Shown one piece after another: positions 8,122-17,330 of a stretch of DNA of 42,977 bases. Within the stretch, counting starts at the first letter, position 1, and each line of letters begins with the position of its first letter. Location of the stretch: positions 1 through 42,977 of the forward strand of contig JAHEJJ010000023.1 in the NCBI GenBank assembly GCA_024638915.1, in the 5' to 3' direction. The DNA comes from Robiginitalea sp. (GTDB lineage Bacteria; Bacteroidota; Bacteroidia; Flavobacteriales; Flavobacteriaceae). The position numbers and the translations under genes were made by a program. Under the pieces are notes generated by a model. The model saw only the letters and a program-made list of their open reading frames with translations. It made no database searches and was not told the DNA's origin.

Positions 8122-9306
8122 ATGAAAAATCTACTAAAACTCCAATCGAAAATCATGCTTTTCTGGCTACCACTTGTTTCTGCGGCTGTTTATGCCCAGG
8201 ATGTAACTACTGTGGAAGCCACAAGTGAAGAAATCAGTCAGCACCTGGATTTGGAAGCCGTCGCTTCCATTTTTGCCGATTCAAAAGATCTGGCGGCTTT
8301 CGAATATGCCTTGAATGATCCTGAGACGCAAATATCCAATTTAGATCTCAATGAAGATGATCAGGTTGATTATCTAAGGGTAATGGAATCTTCCGAGAAA
8401 AGTACTCATGTGGTAGCCATTCAGGCTGTACTAGGTAAAAATATCTACCAGGATGTTGCCACTATTGAAGTAGAAAAGGATAGCGATGGAAATCCCCGTG
8501 CTCAATTCGTGGGGGATGTTTTTCTCTACGGTCCTAATTATATCATCGAACCTGTTTATGTCTACCGACCAGTAATTTTTTCAATTTTCTGGAGGCCTTA
8601 TTACAGGCCATATCGTTCTGTCTATTATTGGGGATATTATCCAAAACACTGGCACTATTGGAGACCTCACCATATACATCACTACAACAGGCACGTTCAT
8701 GTTCACATCAATGTGAAACACAGCTATCACAGAACCCATGTCAGAAAGAGCATAACCGCAGTCCACGTTCATAGGAATATAAGAAGAAATGATTTTGCTA
8801 AAATACACCCCACAAGGTCTTATTCAGCCCGAAAAGTAACGGTGAAATCCAACAACGGCACCCAGTTCAGAGCTACAGGTGTCAATCAGGCAGATGGAGA
8901 TAAGTATCGAACCGCTGGTGTTAATAAGGCTGATGGAACTCAAAAACGTGTAGCCGGAGTTAACAAAGCTGATGGTACTCAAAAAAGAGTAGCAGGAGTA
9001 AATCAGGCCGATGGCGATAAATACCGTGCCGCAGGTGTCAAGAAACCCGACGGGACCGAGAAGCGAGTTGCTGGAGTAAAGAAGGCCAATGGCACAACAA
9101 AGCGGGTGGCCTCTGTGGAAAAACCTAATGGCAATAAGAAAACCGTAGCTGTAAAGAAGAATCCAAACGGTTCTGCAAGGGCGGTTTCGGTGACTAAAAA
9201 GTCTGATGGTAGTCGGACTGTAAAAACCGCCAAAAAATCTTCTAAGGTTAAAAAAAGCCCGGCAAGAAAAGGTAAAAACACAAAGCGGAAGACAAAAAAG
9301 AAATAA
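8122..9306 (+). CDS. Secreted protein with aromatic/His-rich middle and nine-unit basic C-terminal repeat
   Basis: Function not recognised. The 394-aa product has a clear signal peptide (hydrophobic core after MKNLLKLQSKI, likely cleavage after VYA). An N-terminal acidic region contains an EF-hand-like stretch (DLNEDDQVDYL near residues 74-84). The middle is extremely rich in Tyr, Trp, His and Arg (about residues 145-205), and the tail is a 13-residue tandem repeat (see 8875-9225) grading into Lys/Ser-rich sequence. The polarity change from acidic N-terminus to strongly basic C-terminus suggests a surface or periplasmic protein binding polyanions or metal, but that is a guess. It is preceded by a 153-base gap and followed by a good terminator, so it is a single-gene transcript. 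Confidence 0.8.
   Translation: MKNLLKLQSKIMLFWLPLVSAAVYAQDVTTVEATSEEISQHLDLEAVASIFADSKDLAAFEYALNDPETQISNLDLNEDDQVDYLRVMESSEKSTHVVAIQAVLGKNIYQDVATIEVEKDSDGNPRAQFVGDVFLYGPNYIIEPVYVYRPVIFSIFWRPYYRPYRSVYYWGYYPKHWHYWRPHHIHHYNRHVHVHINVKHSYHRTHVRKSITAVHVHRNIRRNDFAKIHPTRSYSARKVTVKSNNGTQFRATGVNQADGDKYRTAGVNKADGTQKRVAGVNKADGTQKRVAGVNQADGDKYRAAGVKKPDGTEKRVAGVKKANGTTKRVASVEKPNGNKKTVAVKKNPNGSARAVSVTKKSDGSRTVKTAKKSSKVKKSPARKGKNTKRKTKKK
8875..9225 (+). repeat. Nine tandem 39-bp coding repeats (13-aa unit)
   Basis: Nine consecutive in-frame 39-base units encode variants of AGVNKADGTQKRV. The first six are close to each other (alternating NKADGTQKR and NQADGDKYR types) and the last three are diverged (EKPNGNKKT, KNPNGSAR, TKKSDGSRT). 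Third positions differ freely between units while the protein pattern G/S-V-x-K/Q-x-D/N-G-x-x-K/R is kept, so the array is old and maintained for the protein rather than a recent DNA slippage product. Confidence 0.9.
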
Positions 9307-9324
9307 TTGCGATGAAAATAGATA

Positions 9325-9354
9325 AAAGTCCTGCTTCCCCGCAGGACTTTTTTT
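9325..9354 (+). terminator. Rho-independent terminator
   Basis: Perfect 10-bp stem AAAGTCCTGC / GCAGGACTTT around a TTCCCC loop, followed by a T run, placed 18 bases after the stop of the repeat protein gene. Confidence 0.93.
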
Positions 9355-9431
9355 GTTTCCCGAAATTGTGATTAATCGGGCCGCAGGAACTGTATTTTGT
9401 AGTACATTCATGTCTTTAAAAAATTACTGGT

Positions 9432-10526
9432 ATGCAAATCAATTTTGTATCTCTTTTATGTCTCATAGCCATTGCGGGGCTATCTCCTCTTAACGCTCAG
9501 GAAATAAGTTTTGAAGAATACAATCCAAAATCCACGCTGGTGGTACCTGGTAAAGAGGTGAAACGTGCTAAATATCCTTTTATAGATATTCACAGCCACC
9601 ATTTCAGAATGGCAAATCAGGATCTGGGGGAATTGGTAAAAGCCATGGACAGTCTCAACATGTCGGTGATGGTGAATTTGAGCGGAGGGAGTGGTCAGCA
9701 CCTAAAGGATATTATCGCCAATGTGAATTCTAACTTTCCCAACAGGTTTATCATCTTTGCTAATGTTGATTTTGATGGTGTAGGCACCGAAGGGTGGGCC
9801 GAGAAGGCAGCGAAACAGTTGGAGGAAGACCACAAGTCGGGTGCGCGTGGTCTGAAGATCTATAAGAGTCTCGGGTTGCGGTACAAGGATAAACAGGGTA
9901 AAAGACTTGTGGTAGATGATCCAAGGCTCGACCCAATATGGGCTAAATGCGGGGAACTGGGCATCCCGGTGCTCATCCATTCCGCAGACCCCCAATCCTT
10001 TTGGGACCCGATGGACTCCGGCAATGAGCGCTGGCTTGAACTAAAGACCAGGCCAAGAAGAAAACGAACCGATACCGATCCTGCTCCCTGGGAGCAAATT
10101 ATTAATGAGCAGCATAACGTTTTTAAAAAACACCCTGGCACTAAATTCATCAATGCCCATATGGGCTGGTTTGCCAACAATCTGGGCCGACTGGCTCAAC
10201 TCATGGAAGAATTTCCAAATATGTATGTGGGCATTGGAGCGGTAATAGCAGAGCTGGGCCGTCAACCACGAAACGCCAGATCCTTTTTCATCAAGTATCA
10301 GGACCGGATTCTTTTTGGTAAAGATGCCTGGAATCCATCGGAGTTTCCCACATATTTCCGTGTGCTGGAAACGGCAGATGAATATTTTCCCTATTATAAG
10401 AAATACCATGCCTTTTGGTCGATGTATGGGCTAGACCTGCCCGATGAGGTGCTACGAAAAGTATATTATAAAAATGCCTTGACTTTGTTGAAAGATGCAG
10501 ACACTTCACTATTCCCCGAGAATTAA
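9432..10526 (+). CDS. Exported amidohydrolase (Amidohydro_2 family)
   Basis: TIM-barrel metal hydrolase of the amidohydrolase-related family with an N-terminal signal peptide (cleavage probably after LNA, before QEIS). Metal ligands expected for the family are visible: the HxH strand (FIDIHSHHF, about residue 51), a His in VLIHSADP (about 184), a second His in FINAHMGW (about 241) and the late Asp in LFGKDAW (about 298). Length (364 aa) is normal. The amidohydrolase-2 group includes decarboxylases and lactonases acting on carboxylated rings or lactones; the substrate here is unknown. The periplasmic location suggests catabolism of an incoming compound. It stands alone, with a terminator upstream and 160 bases before the sigma gene. 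Confidence 0.82.
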   Translation: MQINFVSLLCLIAIAGLSPLNAQEISFEEYNPKSTLVVPGKEVKRAKYPFIDIHSHHFRMANQDLGELVKAMDSLNMSVMVNLSGGSGQHLKDIIANVNSNFPNRFIIFANVDFDGVGTEGWAEKAAKQLEEDHKSGARGLKIYKSLGLRYKDKQGKRLVVDDPRLDPIWAKCGELGIPVLIHSADPQSFWDPMDSGNERWLELKTRPRRKRTDTDPAPWEQIINEQHNVFKKHPGTKFINAHMGWFANNLGRLAQLMEEFPNMYVGIGAVIAELGRQPRNARSFFIKYQDRILFGKDAWNPSEFPTYFRVLETADEYFPYYKKYHAFWSMYGLDLPDEVLRKVYYKNALTLLKDADTSLFPEN

Positions 10527-10688
10527 CCTCAATAAATACAAATCTTAAGAAACACACGACTCAATTCATCAAAAGCCATCCGATTTTACAAATTCTTAAG
10601 GTGTTTAACCTTGATTAACCTGGAGATTCTTCTTGCGAAATGAAAAAAATGTCATCTGACTGTGATTTTTTCATCAACTTGAATACTA

Positions 10689-11186
10689 ATGGGTAGTAAA
10701 CAGATGGAAAAGGAGAAAGAATTTACAGATCTCATCAGGGATCATCAGGGAATTATCTTCAAGGTCACCACGATGTACTGCGATAATGAACAGGACCAGA
10801 AGGATCTTTATCAGGATATTGTTTATCAGATATGGAAGTCCTTTGATACTTTCAGAGAGGATGCCAAGAGAAGTACCTGGATGTATCGTGTGGCCATGAA
10901 TACCGCAATTACACATTATAAGAAAATGAAGCGATCACAAGCTTCTGTTAGCATCGACAAGGTGGTACTTTCTCAAATAGACAATGAGGACAAGGCCATG
11001 GAAGAGAAGATTTCTTTGCTCTATCGGCACATTCATCAACTGGACCTCTTGGATAAAGGCCTTATGTTATTGCTTCTGGAGGGAAAGAAATATGAGGAGA
11101 TCGCTGAGATTACCGGGCTGAGTGCTACCAATGTAGGAACAAGGATATCAAGGATTAAAAAAAGATTACAACAGAGAATTAAATGA
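10689..11186 (+). CDS. ECF RNA polymerase sigma factor (sigma-70 family)
   Basis: A 165-aa sigma factor with region 2 (YQDIVYQIWKSFDTFREDAKRSTWMYRVAMNTAI, about residues 37-75, the core-binding and -10 region) and region 4 helix-turn-helix (KYEEIAEITGLSATNVGTRISRIKKRL, about residues 134-161). Region 3 is absent, as in extracytoplasmic-function sigmas. The ATG at 10704 (MEKEKEF) is an alternative start giving a more usual N-terminus. The start of the next gene overlaps its stop (ATGA), so the downstream membrane protein is probably its regulator. The regulon is unknown. Confidence 0.88.
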   Translation: MGSKQMEKEKEFTDLIRDHQGIIFKVTTMYCDNEQDQKDLYQDIVYQIWKSFDTFREDAKRSTWMYRVAMNTAITHYKKMKRSQASVSIDKVVLSQIDNEDKAMEEKISLLYRHIHQLDLLDKGLMLLLLEGKKYEEIAEITGLSATNVGTRISRIKKRLQQRIK

Positions 11187-11785
11187 TGAAAGTAGAAGAA
11201 TTACAATCCATATGGACCGAAATGAGCGAGGAGCTCGAAAATCAAAAAAAATTAACCCATAAAATCATTATGCAAATGACACAACAACGTTATACCCATC
11301 AATTACAGAAAATTGCAAAGTACGAAGGAATTGGAGCCCTATTTTGTTTTGCGATAGCCCTTTATATCCTGATCAACTTTTCAAAACTAGACACCTGGTA
11401 TCTTCAGCTATGCGGGATTTTCACACTGGGATTCCTGCTGTTAATGCCCGTGCTGGTGCTGCGGTCTATAAGGAATATGAAGAGAATCAATATCGTTGAG
11501 GGCAGTTATGCCAAGAATTTATCAGCTTATTCCAAAGCAAGAAATCAATTCTTATTCCTTCAGCGGATCGGTATCGGTCTTGCTTTTGTACTGATGACCA
11601 CCACTTTACCGGTCGCCGGAAAAATTCTCAACGGCAAAGATTTTTTTGCCAGTAACCAGGGATGGTACTGGTACCTGCCCATTATGTTGATCTTTCTAAT
11701 CCTATTTTCAAGGTGGGGCTATGGGAAATATAAAAGTATCACACAATCTGCAGAGCAAATATTGATGGAAACCCATGACAGCTGA
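11183..11785 (+). CDS. Four-helix membrane protein, probable partner of the ECF sigma factor
   Basis: No known family recognised. The 200-aa protein has a cytoplasmic charged N-terminus of about 45 residues (with an EELQSIWTEMSEELE helix) and four hydrophobic stretches at roughly residues 50-70, 75-97, 125-145 and 160-180. It is translationally coupled to the sigma gene by a 4-base overlap. The cytoplasmic helix followed by membrane spans is the general layout of membrane anti-sigma factors in Bacteroidota, so a sigma-sequestering role is inferred from position and layout only. A terminator follows. Confidence 0.7.
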   Translation: MMKVEELQSIWTEMSEELENQKKLTHKIIMQMTQQRYTHQLQKIAKYEGIGALFCFAIALYILINFSKLDTWYLQLCGIFTLGFLLLMPVLVLRSIRNMKRINIVEGSYAKNLSAYSKARNQFLFLQRIGIGLAFVLMTTTLPVAGKILNGKDFFASNQGWYWYLPIMLIFLILFSRWGYGKYKSITQSAEQILMETHDS

Positions 11786-11804
11786 GTTTACATTATAGCA
11801 CGAT

Positions 11805-11833
11805 AAAGACCCTGGGTAATTCCGGGGTTTTTT
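11805..11833 (+). terminator. Rho-independent terminator
   Basis: An 11-bp stem (AAAGACCCTGG / CCGGGGTTTTT, two G-T wobbles) with a 6-base loop and trailing Ts, 19 bases after the stop of the sigma-partner gene. Confidence 0.85.
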
Positions 11834-11920
11834 GATTTTTAGCATTTTGGAATCGAAATGATGTTGACTCTCGGCAGGTATAGAATTTTAATGTAATTTA
11901 TGAGTGAAAGCTGAAAGAGA

Positions 11921-14101
11921 TTGAATCAGAGATTACATACGGTCTTTATAACTGCGCTGCTGGCATTGATACTGAGCGAGGCGCATGCACAGAGTAAAAA
12001 TGAATCATTTAGACTTCACATTAAAAAAGCTATATCATCTATTCACATTGACGGAGTAGGGGATGAGGCCGACTGGGAGTCAGCCGAAGTGGCGACCGAT
12101 TTTTTCATGGTCACCCCCATGGATACCTCTAAAGCAACCGATCCTACCGAGATTCGAATGACCTATGACGACAAGAATATTTACCTCCTCGCTATTTTCT
12201 ACAAGACGAGAATCGACCAATACACGGTAGCTTCCCTTCGAAGGGATTTCAGTTTTGGCGAAAATGATAATTTCCTTCTTTTCCTTGATCCATTTAATAA
12301 CCAGACCACGGGTTTTTCATTTGGTGCCAATGCAGTGGGGGCGCAATGGGATGGAACCATGTTTCAGGGGAATGATATCGATCTCAACTGGGACAGCAAG
12401 TGGGTCTCCAAAGTTAAAAAGGATAGGGATAAATGGGTCTTTGAGATGGCGATCCCCTTTAAATCGATCAGGTATGAGGAGGGCGTAGATCGTTGGGGAA
12501 TTAATTTTAACCGACTGGAACTGGCGAGCAGTGAAAAATCGAGTTGGGCACCTGTACCCCGTCAATTTCCGACATCAACCTTGGCGTATGCAGGGATCCT
12601 GGTATGGGACCGACCACCGCCCAAACCCAAGACTAATATTTCAGTTATACCTTATATTCTGGGTACTACCGGAAAAGACATTGAAAATACTACGACAGAT
12701 GACCTGAAGGTAGGGGGTGATATAAAGTACAGCATTACGTCATCGCTCAACATCGATCTTACGATAAACCCGGATTTCTCTCAGGTGGAAGCAGATCGGC
12801 AAGTGACTAATTTTGACCGTTTTGAGCTGTTTTTTCCCGAAAGAAGGCAGTTTTTTCTTGAAAACGGGGATATTTTTGCAAATTTTGGATTCGAAAGGAT
12901 CCGTCCTTTTTTCTCAAGGCGAATAGGTCTTAACGTACCCATCCAGGGTGGTATTCGGCTAAGTGGAAATATCGATGAGAACTGGAGAGTAGGCTTGATG
13001 GATATACAAACAACACAAGATGAATCCATCGGTCTTCCAAGGCAGAACTATGGCGTACTGGCCATTCAAAGGAAAGTTTTTAGCCGCTCAAATATTGGTA
13101 TGATTCTGGTGAACCAGCAGTCATTCGATTACCCACAGGATACCGATTCCTTACGTATGGTTTACCCTCGTTATAACCGGAATCTCGGGCTGGAATATAA
13201 TTTGGCTTCGGCTAATAATCTCTATGTGGGCAAGGCCTTTTTCTTTAAGTCATTAACCGATGGATCGATGGGAGACGGCATCTCACAGGCTCTTGACCTG
13301 CAGTACAACAGCCGGCGCTGGAGCTGGGGACTGCAGCAATCATATGTATCTGAAGATTACAGGGCCGATGTAGGTTTTGTTCCAAGGGTTGGGTATATAA
13401 ATGGGACGGCCTTTCTAGGGCATACTTTTTTTTCTTCCAAGGGTAAAATTCAAAGCCATGGCCCCAGTTTTTTTAGTCGGTATTTTTTTGATACCAACCT
13501 GAGAAAGACCGATAATTTTATCAATATAGACTGGGAAGTGCTGTGGCTCAACAGAAGCGAGTTTGCTATAGAATACGATCATGAATATGTAGAACTGTTA
13601 GAACCATTTGACCCGACTAATACCGATAAAGACACCTTGGCCACGGGGAGCAGGCATAGCTGGAATGCCTTACGAGCGAGTTATAATTCAAAACCTCAGA
13701 ACCGCTTAACCTACGCCTTAGCTGGACGATATGGTGGTTACTATGCCAGCGGTACGCGCACCAATCTCACCACGGAACTCGGATATCGTTTCCAACCATT
13801 TGTCCGGTTGAAGACCAGTTTGAGTTTTAACGAGATCAAGCTGCCAGAACCCTGGAACGTTACGAAGTTTTGGCTTATTGGAACGGAAGCCGACATCACC
13901 TTTACCAATAACCTGTATTGGTCCACATTATTCCAATATAATGAGCAACAGAATAATTTCAATATAAATTCTAGGCTTCAATGGCGTTATGCACCGGCTT
14001 CGGATCTTTTTCTCGTCTTTACACAGGACGAGCTTCTGGATCCTTTACAAGGTCGCGATTGGGCCATTACCTTAAAAATTACCTACTGGTTTAATCCTTA
14101 G
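11921..14101 (+). CDS. DUF5916 outer-membrane protein with N-terminal CBM9-like domain
   Basis: A 726-aa exported protein. Signal peptide (LHTVFITALLALIL..., cleavage near AHA-QS), then a carbohydrate-binding-family-9-like beta-sandwich (about residues 35-215, HIDGVGDEADWESAE...), then a long aromatic- and Asn-rich region with repeated amphipathic strands ending in Phe-Asn-Pro, typical of the DUF5916 beta-barrel. These proteins are common in Bacteroidota; their substrate is unknown. The start is TTG, preceded by AAAGAGA, because the frame has no upstream ATG without a stop. Its 3' end converges on the PPTase gene with only 20 bases between stops. Confidence 0.85.
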   Translation: MNQRLHTVFITALLALILSEAHAQSKNESFRLHIKKAISSIHIDGVGDEADWESAEVATDFFMVTPMDTSKATDPTEIRMTYDDKNIYLLAIFYKTRIDQYTVASLRRDFSFGENDNFLLFLDPFNNQTTGFSFGANAVGAQWDGTMFQGNDIDLNWDSKWVSKVKKDRDKWVFEMAIPFKSIRYEEGVDRWGINFNRLELASSEKSSWAPVPRQFPTSTLAYAGILVWDRPPPKPKTNISVIPYILGTTGKDIENTTTDDLKVGGDIKYSITSSLNIDLTINPDFSQVEADRQVTNFDRFELFFPERRQFFLENGDIFANFGFERIRPFFSRRIGLNVPIQGGIRLSGNIDENWRVGLMDIQTTQDESIGLPRQNYGVLAIQRKVFSRSNIGMILVNQQSFDYPQDTDSLRMVYPRYNRNLGLEYNLASANNLYVGKAFFFKSLTDGSMGDGISQALDLQYNSRRWSWGLQQSYVSEDYRADVGFVPRVGYINGTAFLGHTFFSSKGKIQSHGPSFFSRYFFDTNLRKTDNFINIDWEVLWLNRSEFAIEYDHEYVELLEPFDPTNTDKDTLATGSRHSWNALRASYNSKPQNRLTYALAGRYGGYYASGTRTNLTTELGYRFQPFVRLKTSLSFNEIKLPEPWNVTKFWLIGTEADITFTNNLYWSTLFQYNEQQNNFNINSRLQWRYAPASDLFLVFTQDELLDPLQGRDWAITLKITYWFNP

Positions 14102-14121
14102 AGAAATACATGCGCCGGTGG

Positions 14122-14847
14122 TTATCCCCAATTGTTAAACGATATTTTGCCTGGTAATTCCCGTAAGCAAATTGCGGCCTTATAATTAGGCTCAGGTTCG
14201 AATGAGTAAAGCATCCAACTCGGATCGAAAGGCAGATTGTGATCGTAAGTGCGACTCTCAAATGCTAATTGTTGGCTTAGAACATTAATTTCCTTGAGAT
14301 CAACCGGCATGGAAAACCCATAACCCAAAGCTTTGATAAATGCTTCTTTACGGGTCCATAATTCGAAAAACTTTTCAGCACGTTTAGATCCAGGCACTGC
14401 TGTTAGCAGATCCATTTCTGAGTCGCTAAAGACAGATTTGCCTATGTCTAAATGATCTAAATTTTTATCGACGTATTCTATATCTATTCCGATTTCACTA
14501 ATATCAGTTAATACGAATACAACCATATTTCGGGAATGTGAAAGGTTGAAAAATAAGCGCAGATCATTCTGAAATGATGGTTTGCCAAAGGAATTGTAAT
14601 CGAATTGGATAGATGAGGGTTTCGAGTCAAGGTAATGAGCTGATAACATTCTCATAAGGTAACGACCCTTGATAAAGCAAGCACTATCTCTATAAAATTT
14701 ATATCGATCAGCACGATAAATCTCATCTTCCGTTAATAATTCACGATAATTAATTATATCTCCCATTAGATTTTCCAGATCCGCAATCCAAATTTGGACA
14801 CTGTTTTGGATTGGTGAAATGCTACTATCTTTAGGGTCATTAATCAT
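14122..14847 (-). CDS. 4'-phosphopantetheinyl transferase (Sfp type)
   Basis: Activates carrier-protein domains by attaching phosphopantetheine to their serine. The 241-aa length is that of Sfp-type enzymes. Motifs: FNLSHSRN (about 100-106), GIDIEYV (Mg-binding Asp122 and Glu124) and WTRKEAFIKALG (164-175, with the catalytic/Mg Glu168). It is the last gene of the minus-strand NRPS operon, 69 bases after the C-T-TE gene, and is the obvious activator of the four carrier domains encoded in this locus. Confidence 0.93.
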   Translation of the reverse strand: MINDPKDSSISPIQNSVQIWIADLENLMGDIINYRELLTEDEIYRADRYKFYRDSACFIKGRYLMRMLSAHYLDSKPSSIQFDYNSFGKPSFQNDLRLFFNLSHSRNMVVFVLTDISEIGIDIEYVDKNLDHLDIGKSVFSDSEMDLLTAVPGSKRAEKFFELWTRKEAFIKALGYGFSMPVDLKEINVLSQQLAFESRTYDHNLPFDPSWMLYSFEPEPNYKAAICLRELPGKISFNNWG

Positions 14848-14916
14848 TTAATTGCTTTGTTTGCCAACAAAAGTTTATAGAGGGGGTATTATATTCGTCT
14901 GATGACCTTCAGGGCC

Positions 14917-17322
14917 TTACTCCCTGCAACTTTGATCTATCTTTTCAGCTGTAATTTTAACGATAGGTTCTTCAAGAAGGTAGCGGTGTTCGCCTTCCGT
15001 ATTTAAAATTTCGATTTCACCCTGGTAAATTGACTTCCAGGAATTTATAAGTTCTTCATTAAAAAGTTTGTTTCCCTTATCTGTCAGAATAATTTTTAAT
15101 GGGGTATCAAAAGAAGGCCAGTGGTAATTCTTATAGGCATATATCAATTGCTGTTTTACTCTAACTAATTGCTTTTTTTCCGGACTTGCTACCATCAATT
15201 GCCATGCCGGTGTCACAAACATTTCAATTCTATTTAAGAAATATATTTTTATAGCGGAAAGAGGATTTTTAAGGAGCCTCTTGATGAAACCACCGAATCG
15301 CATAGCAAATCTTCCCTTTTTTAAGCTGTGTTGTTCTACAAGGCTATCCAAGATAATCAGATTTACTTCTTCAGACATTTCTTTTAGTTTCAAGGACATC
15401 TCTATCCCCAACGCAGTGCTAAAGCAATATGCCAATAAGTTGTATGGGCCATGTGGAGAGACATCTTTTATTTCACTTAGATATGACTCAGCCATCTGTT
15501 CAACACTTCTATTTTCTACTTTACCACTAAAAAGTCCTGATGGTTGTAGCGCGTAAACAGGCCTTTCAGGTGCGAGGTTTCTGGCCAAATCGTTATAGTA
15601 GAATACATGTCCACCGGCACCGTGAAGACAAAATAAGGGTTTTTTTGACCCTTTAATACTTATGGGAACCAGGTTTTTCCACTGGGTCGTTTTTTGCCCT
15701 TCCCCATTAGACAGCAGTTCTGAAATCGCCTCAACGGTGGGGTATTCGAGGATAGTTGTAGGCAAATGTTTTGTGTTGAATTTTTTATTTATCGCATTAA
15801 ATAGCCGTATGGCGCTAAAAGAGTTGATACCCAGTTCGAAAAAATTATCTCGAACACCTATGGGTCCTTTGCCCGCAGTCTTTTCCAGTATCTCAACCAG
15901 TTCCAGCTCTACCTTATTACGTGGTGGAATATGATCTAAATTGCTTCCGCGTTCTGATTTTTTAGATAAGGAAACATTTAGCCTATTTGTAAATAACTTT
16001 CGATTTGAAAAGATTGGTAAGTCATTTAAATAATCTATTTCATGCGTGGTTATTTCTTCCACCAACTGAACAATTCCTTCCAAGAGTTTTGATTCATTGG
16101 AGCTCTCATTATAATCCAGTTTTGTTGTCAGGATCAACTCCATTTGATTTCCAGGGACTACAGCAAATGTTATGGGATATGTGGTAGTTAGTCCGCTTTT
16201 AAGATCAATTACCTTAATGCCATTTTGCTCCTTTTCAACCTCTGGATAGTTTTCAAATATGAAAAGACTATCAAATAAAAGTCGACCATTTGGCCTATCA
16301 ATAAAATTGTTGATTTCTTCAAGACTCAGATAGTCGTATAGATTGGCTTTCAGGCGTTGCTGTTGTAAAGAAGTAAAATAATCTTTTAAATGCGAACCCG
16401 GATCCATCGATATTTTTATAGGCTGCATGTTCATGAACATACCCGCCATTAAATGCATATTTTTAATATCCACAGAGCGGCCGGATACTGTTGTACCAAA
16501 TACAACGTCTTTAGAATCGAAATACAAACAGAGGGCAATGCCCCATAAGCCCTGCATCAGAGTACTGGTTGTAATCCTAAATTCTTTAGCTTTTTTATTT
16601 AGCTCTTTAGAGCTTTGTGAGGATAGTGTTTTTCGAAAAACCCTTGTAGGCTTGACTATTGATCTTGTCTTTGCCGTACTAAACAGCCTTGGCTCTTGCT
16701 GATGGGCAAATGTTTCTTTCCAGAAATGCATAGCTTCAGACGGATCTTGATTTTGGATCCAGCTAAAATAAGATTTAAATGAGAGTAGAGGAGGCAGGCT
16801 AATGGCCGAGCCCTGTTTCAAACTATTATAGATATTCAAAACATCTGTTAGAATTATTTGTCCGGACCATCCATCCAAGAGCAAGTGATGGGATGGCCAT
16901 AACATATAATGTTCTGCTTCGTCTACTTTTATAAGCATTACCTTTGACAAGGGGTTTTTCTGGAAATTTATTGGCTTGGAGCGAATTTCGTTTTTACTTT
17001 CCCTGAGAAGTTTTTCCTGCTCATCACGGGATTGATTTTGCCAGTCAAGGAAAATAAAATCTAATTTAACCTCCGCCATAACTACTGTAAATGGCTTCTC
17101 TAGATTTTCCCAGTGCACTGTATTTCTAAGGACCTCATGCCGTTTTGCCACAATACACCAGGCTTTTTCAAAAAGATGGTGGGATAGTTCTCCCTTTAAC
17201 CTGCATTCAGTGACCAAAAAACCCTCATCTTCCTCATTGGTCATATGATGATATAGCATAGCCTGTTGCATATCCGTTAGTGGATAAATAGCAGAAATAC
17301 CCTTATTCTTTATGACGGTCAT
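14917..17322 (-). CDS. NRPS termination protein C-T-TE without adenylation domain
   Basis: An 801-aa synthetase with three domains. Condensation: about 1-440, active site SHHLLLDGWS with His146 and Asp150, and a full-length fold. Carrier: about 465-540, DNFFELGINSFSA, pantetheine Ser501. Thioesterase: about 550-801. The TE opens with PLFCLHGAGGHVFYY and has the nucleophile-elbow sequence LLAYCFSTAL, so the nucleophile position is Cys633 rather than Ser and both flanking glycines of GxSxG are replaced. Asp659 (LIILDS) and His779 (EGEHRYL) complete the likely triad. There is no A domain, so Ser501 must be loaded in trans, or the module may serve release and cyclisation only. The gene starts eight bases after the A(C)-T-E gene stop. 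Final step of the assembly line is inferred from the TE. Confidence 0.92.
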   Translation of the reverse strand: MTVIKNKGISAIYPLTDMQQAMLYHHMTNEEDEGFLVTECRLKGELSHHLFEKAWCIVAKRHEVLRNTVHWENLEKPFTVVMAEVKLDFIFLDWQNQSRDEQEKLLRESKNEIRSKPINFQKNPLSKVMLIKVDEAEHYMLWPSHHLLLDGWSGQIILTDVLNIYNSLKQGSAISLPPLLSFKSYFSWIQNQDPSEAMHFWKETFAHQQEPRLFSTAKTRSIVKPTRVFRKTLSSQSSKELNKKAKEFRITTSTLMQGLWGIALCLYFDSKDVVFGTTVSGRSVDIKNMHLMAGMFMNMQPIKISMDPGSHLKDYFTSLQQQRLKANLYDYLSLEEINNFIDRPNGRLLFDSLFIFENYPEVEKEQNGIKVIDLKSGLTTTYPITFAVVPGNQMELILTTKLDYNESSNESKLLEGIVQLVEEITTHEIDYLNDLPIFSNRKLFTNRLNVSLSKKSERGSNLDHIPPRNKVELELVEILEKTAGKGPIGVRDNFFELGINSFSAIRLFNAINKKFNTKHLPTTILEYPTVEAISELLSNGEGQKTTQWKNLVPISIKGSKKPLFCLHGAGGHVFYYNDLARNLAPERPVYALQPSGLFSGKVENRSVEQMAESYLSEIKDVSPHGPYNLLAYCFSTALGIEMSLKLKEMSEEVNLIILDSLVEQHSLKKGRFAMRFGGFIKRLLKNPLSAIKIYFLNRIEMFVTPAWQLMVASPEKKQLVRVKQQLIYAYKNYHWPSFDTPLKIILTDKGNKLFNEELINSWKSIYQGEIEILNTEGEHRYLLEEPIVKITAEKIDQSCRE

Positions 17323-17330
17323 AAATTCAT

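Noticed and set aside
8824-9411. 195-aa minus-strand frame across the repeat region
   Set aside because: It is a shadow of the 39-bp repeat on the coding strand and includes the terminator sequence; no independent support.
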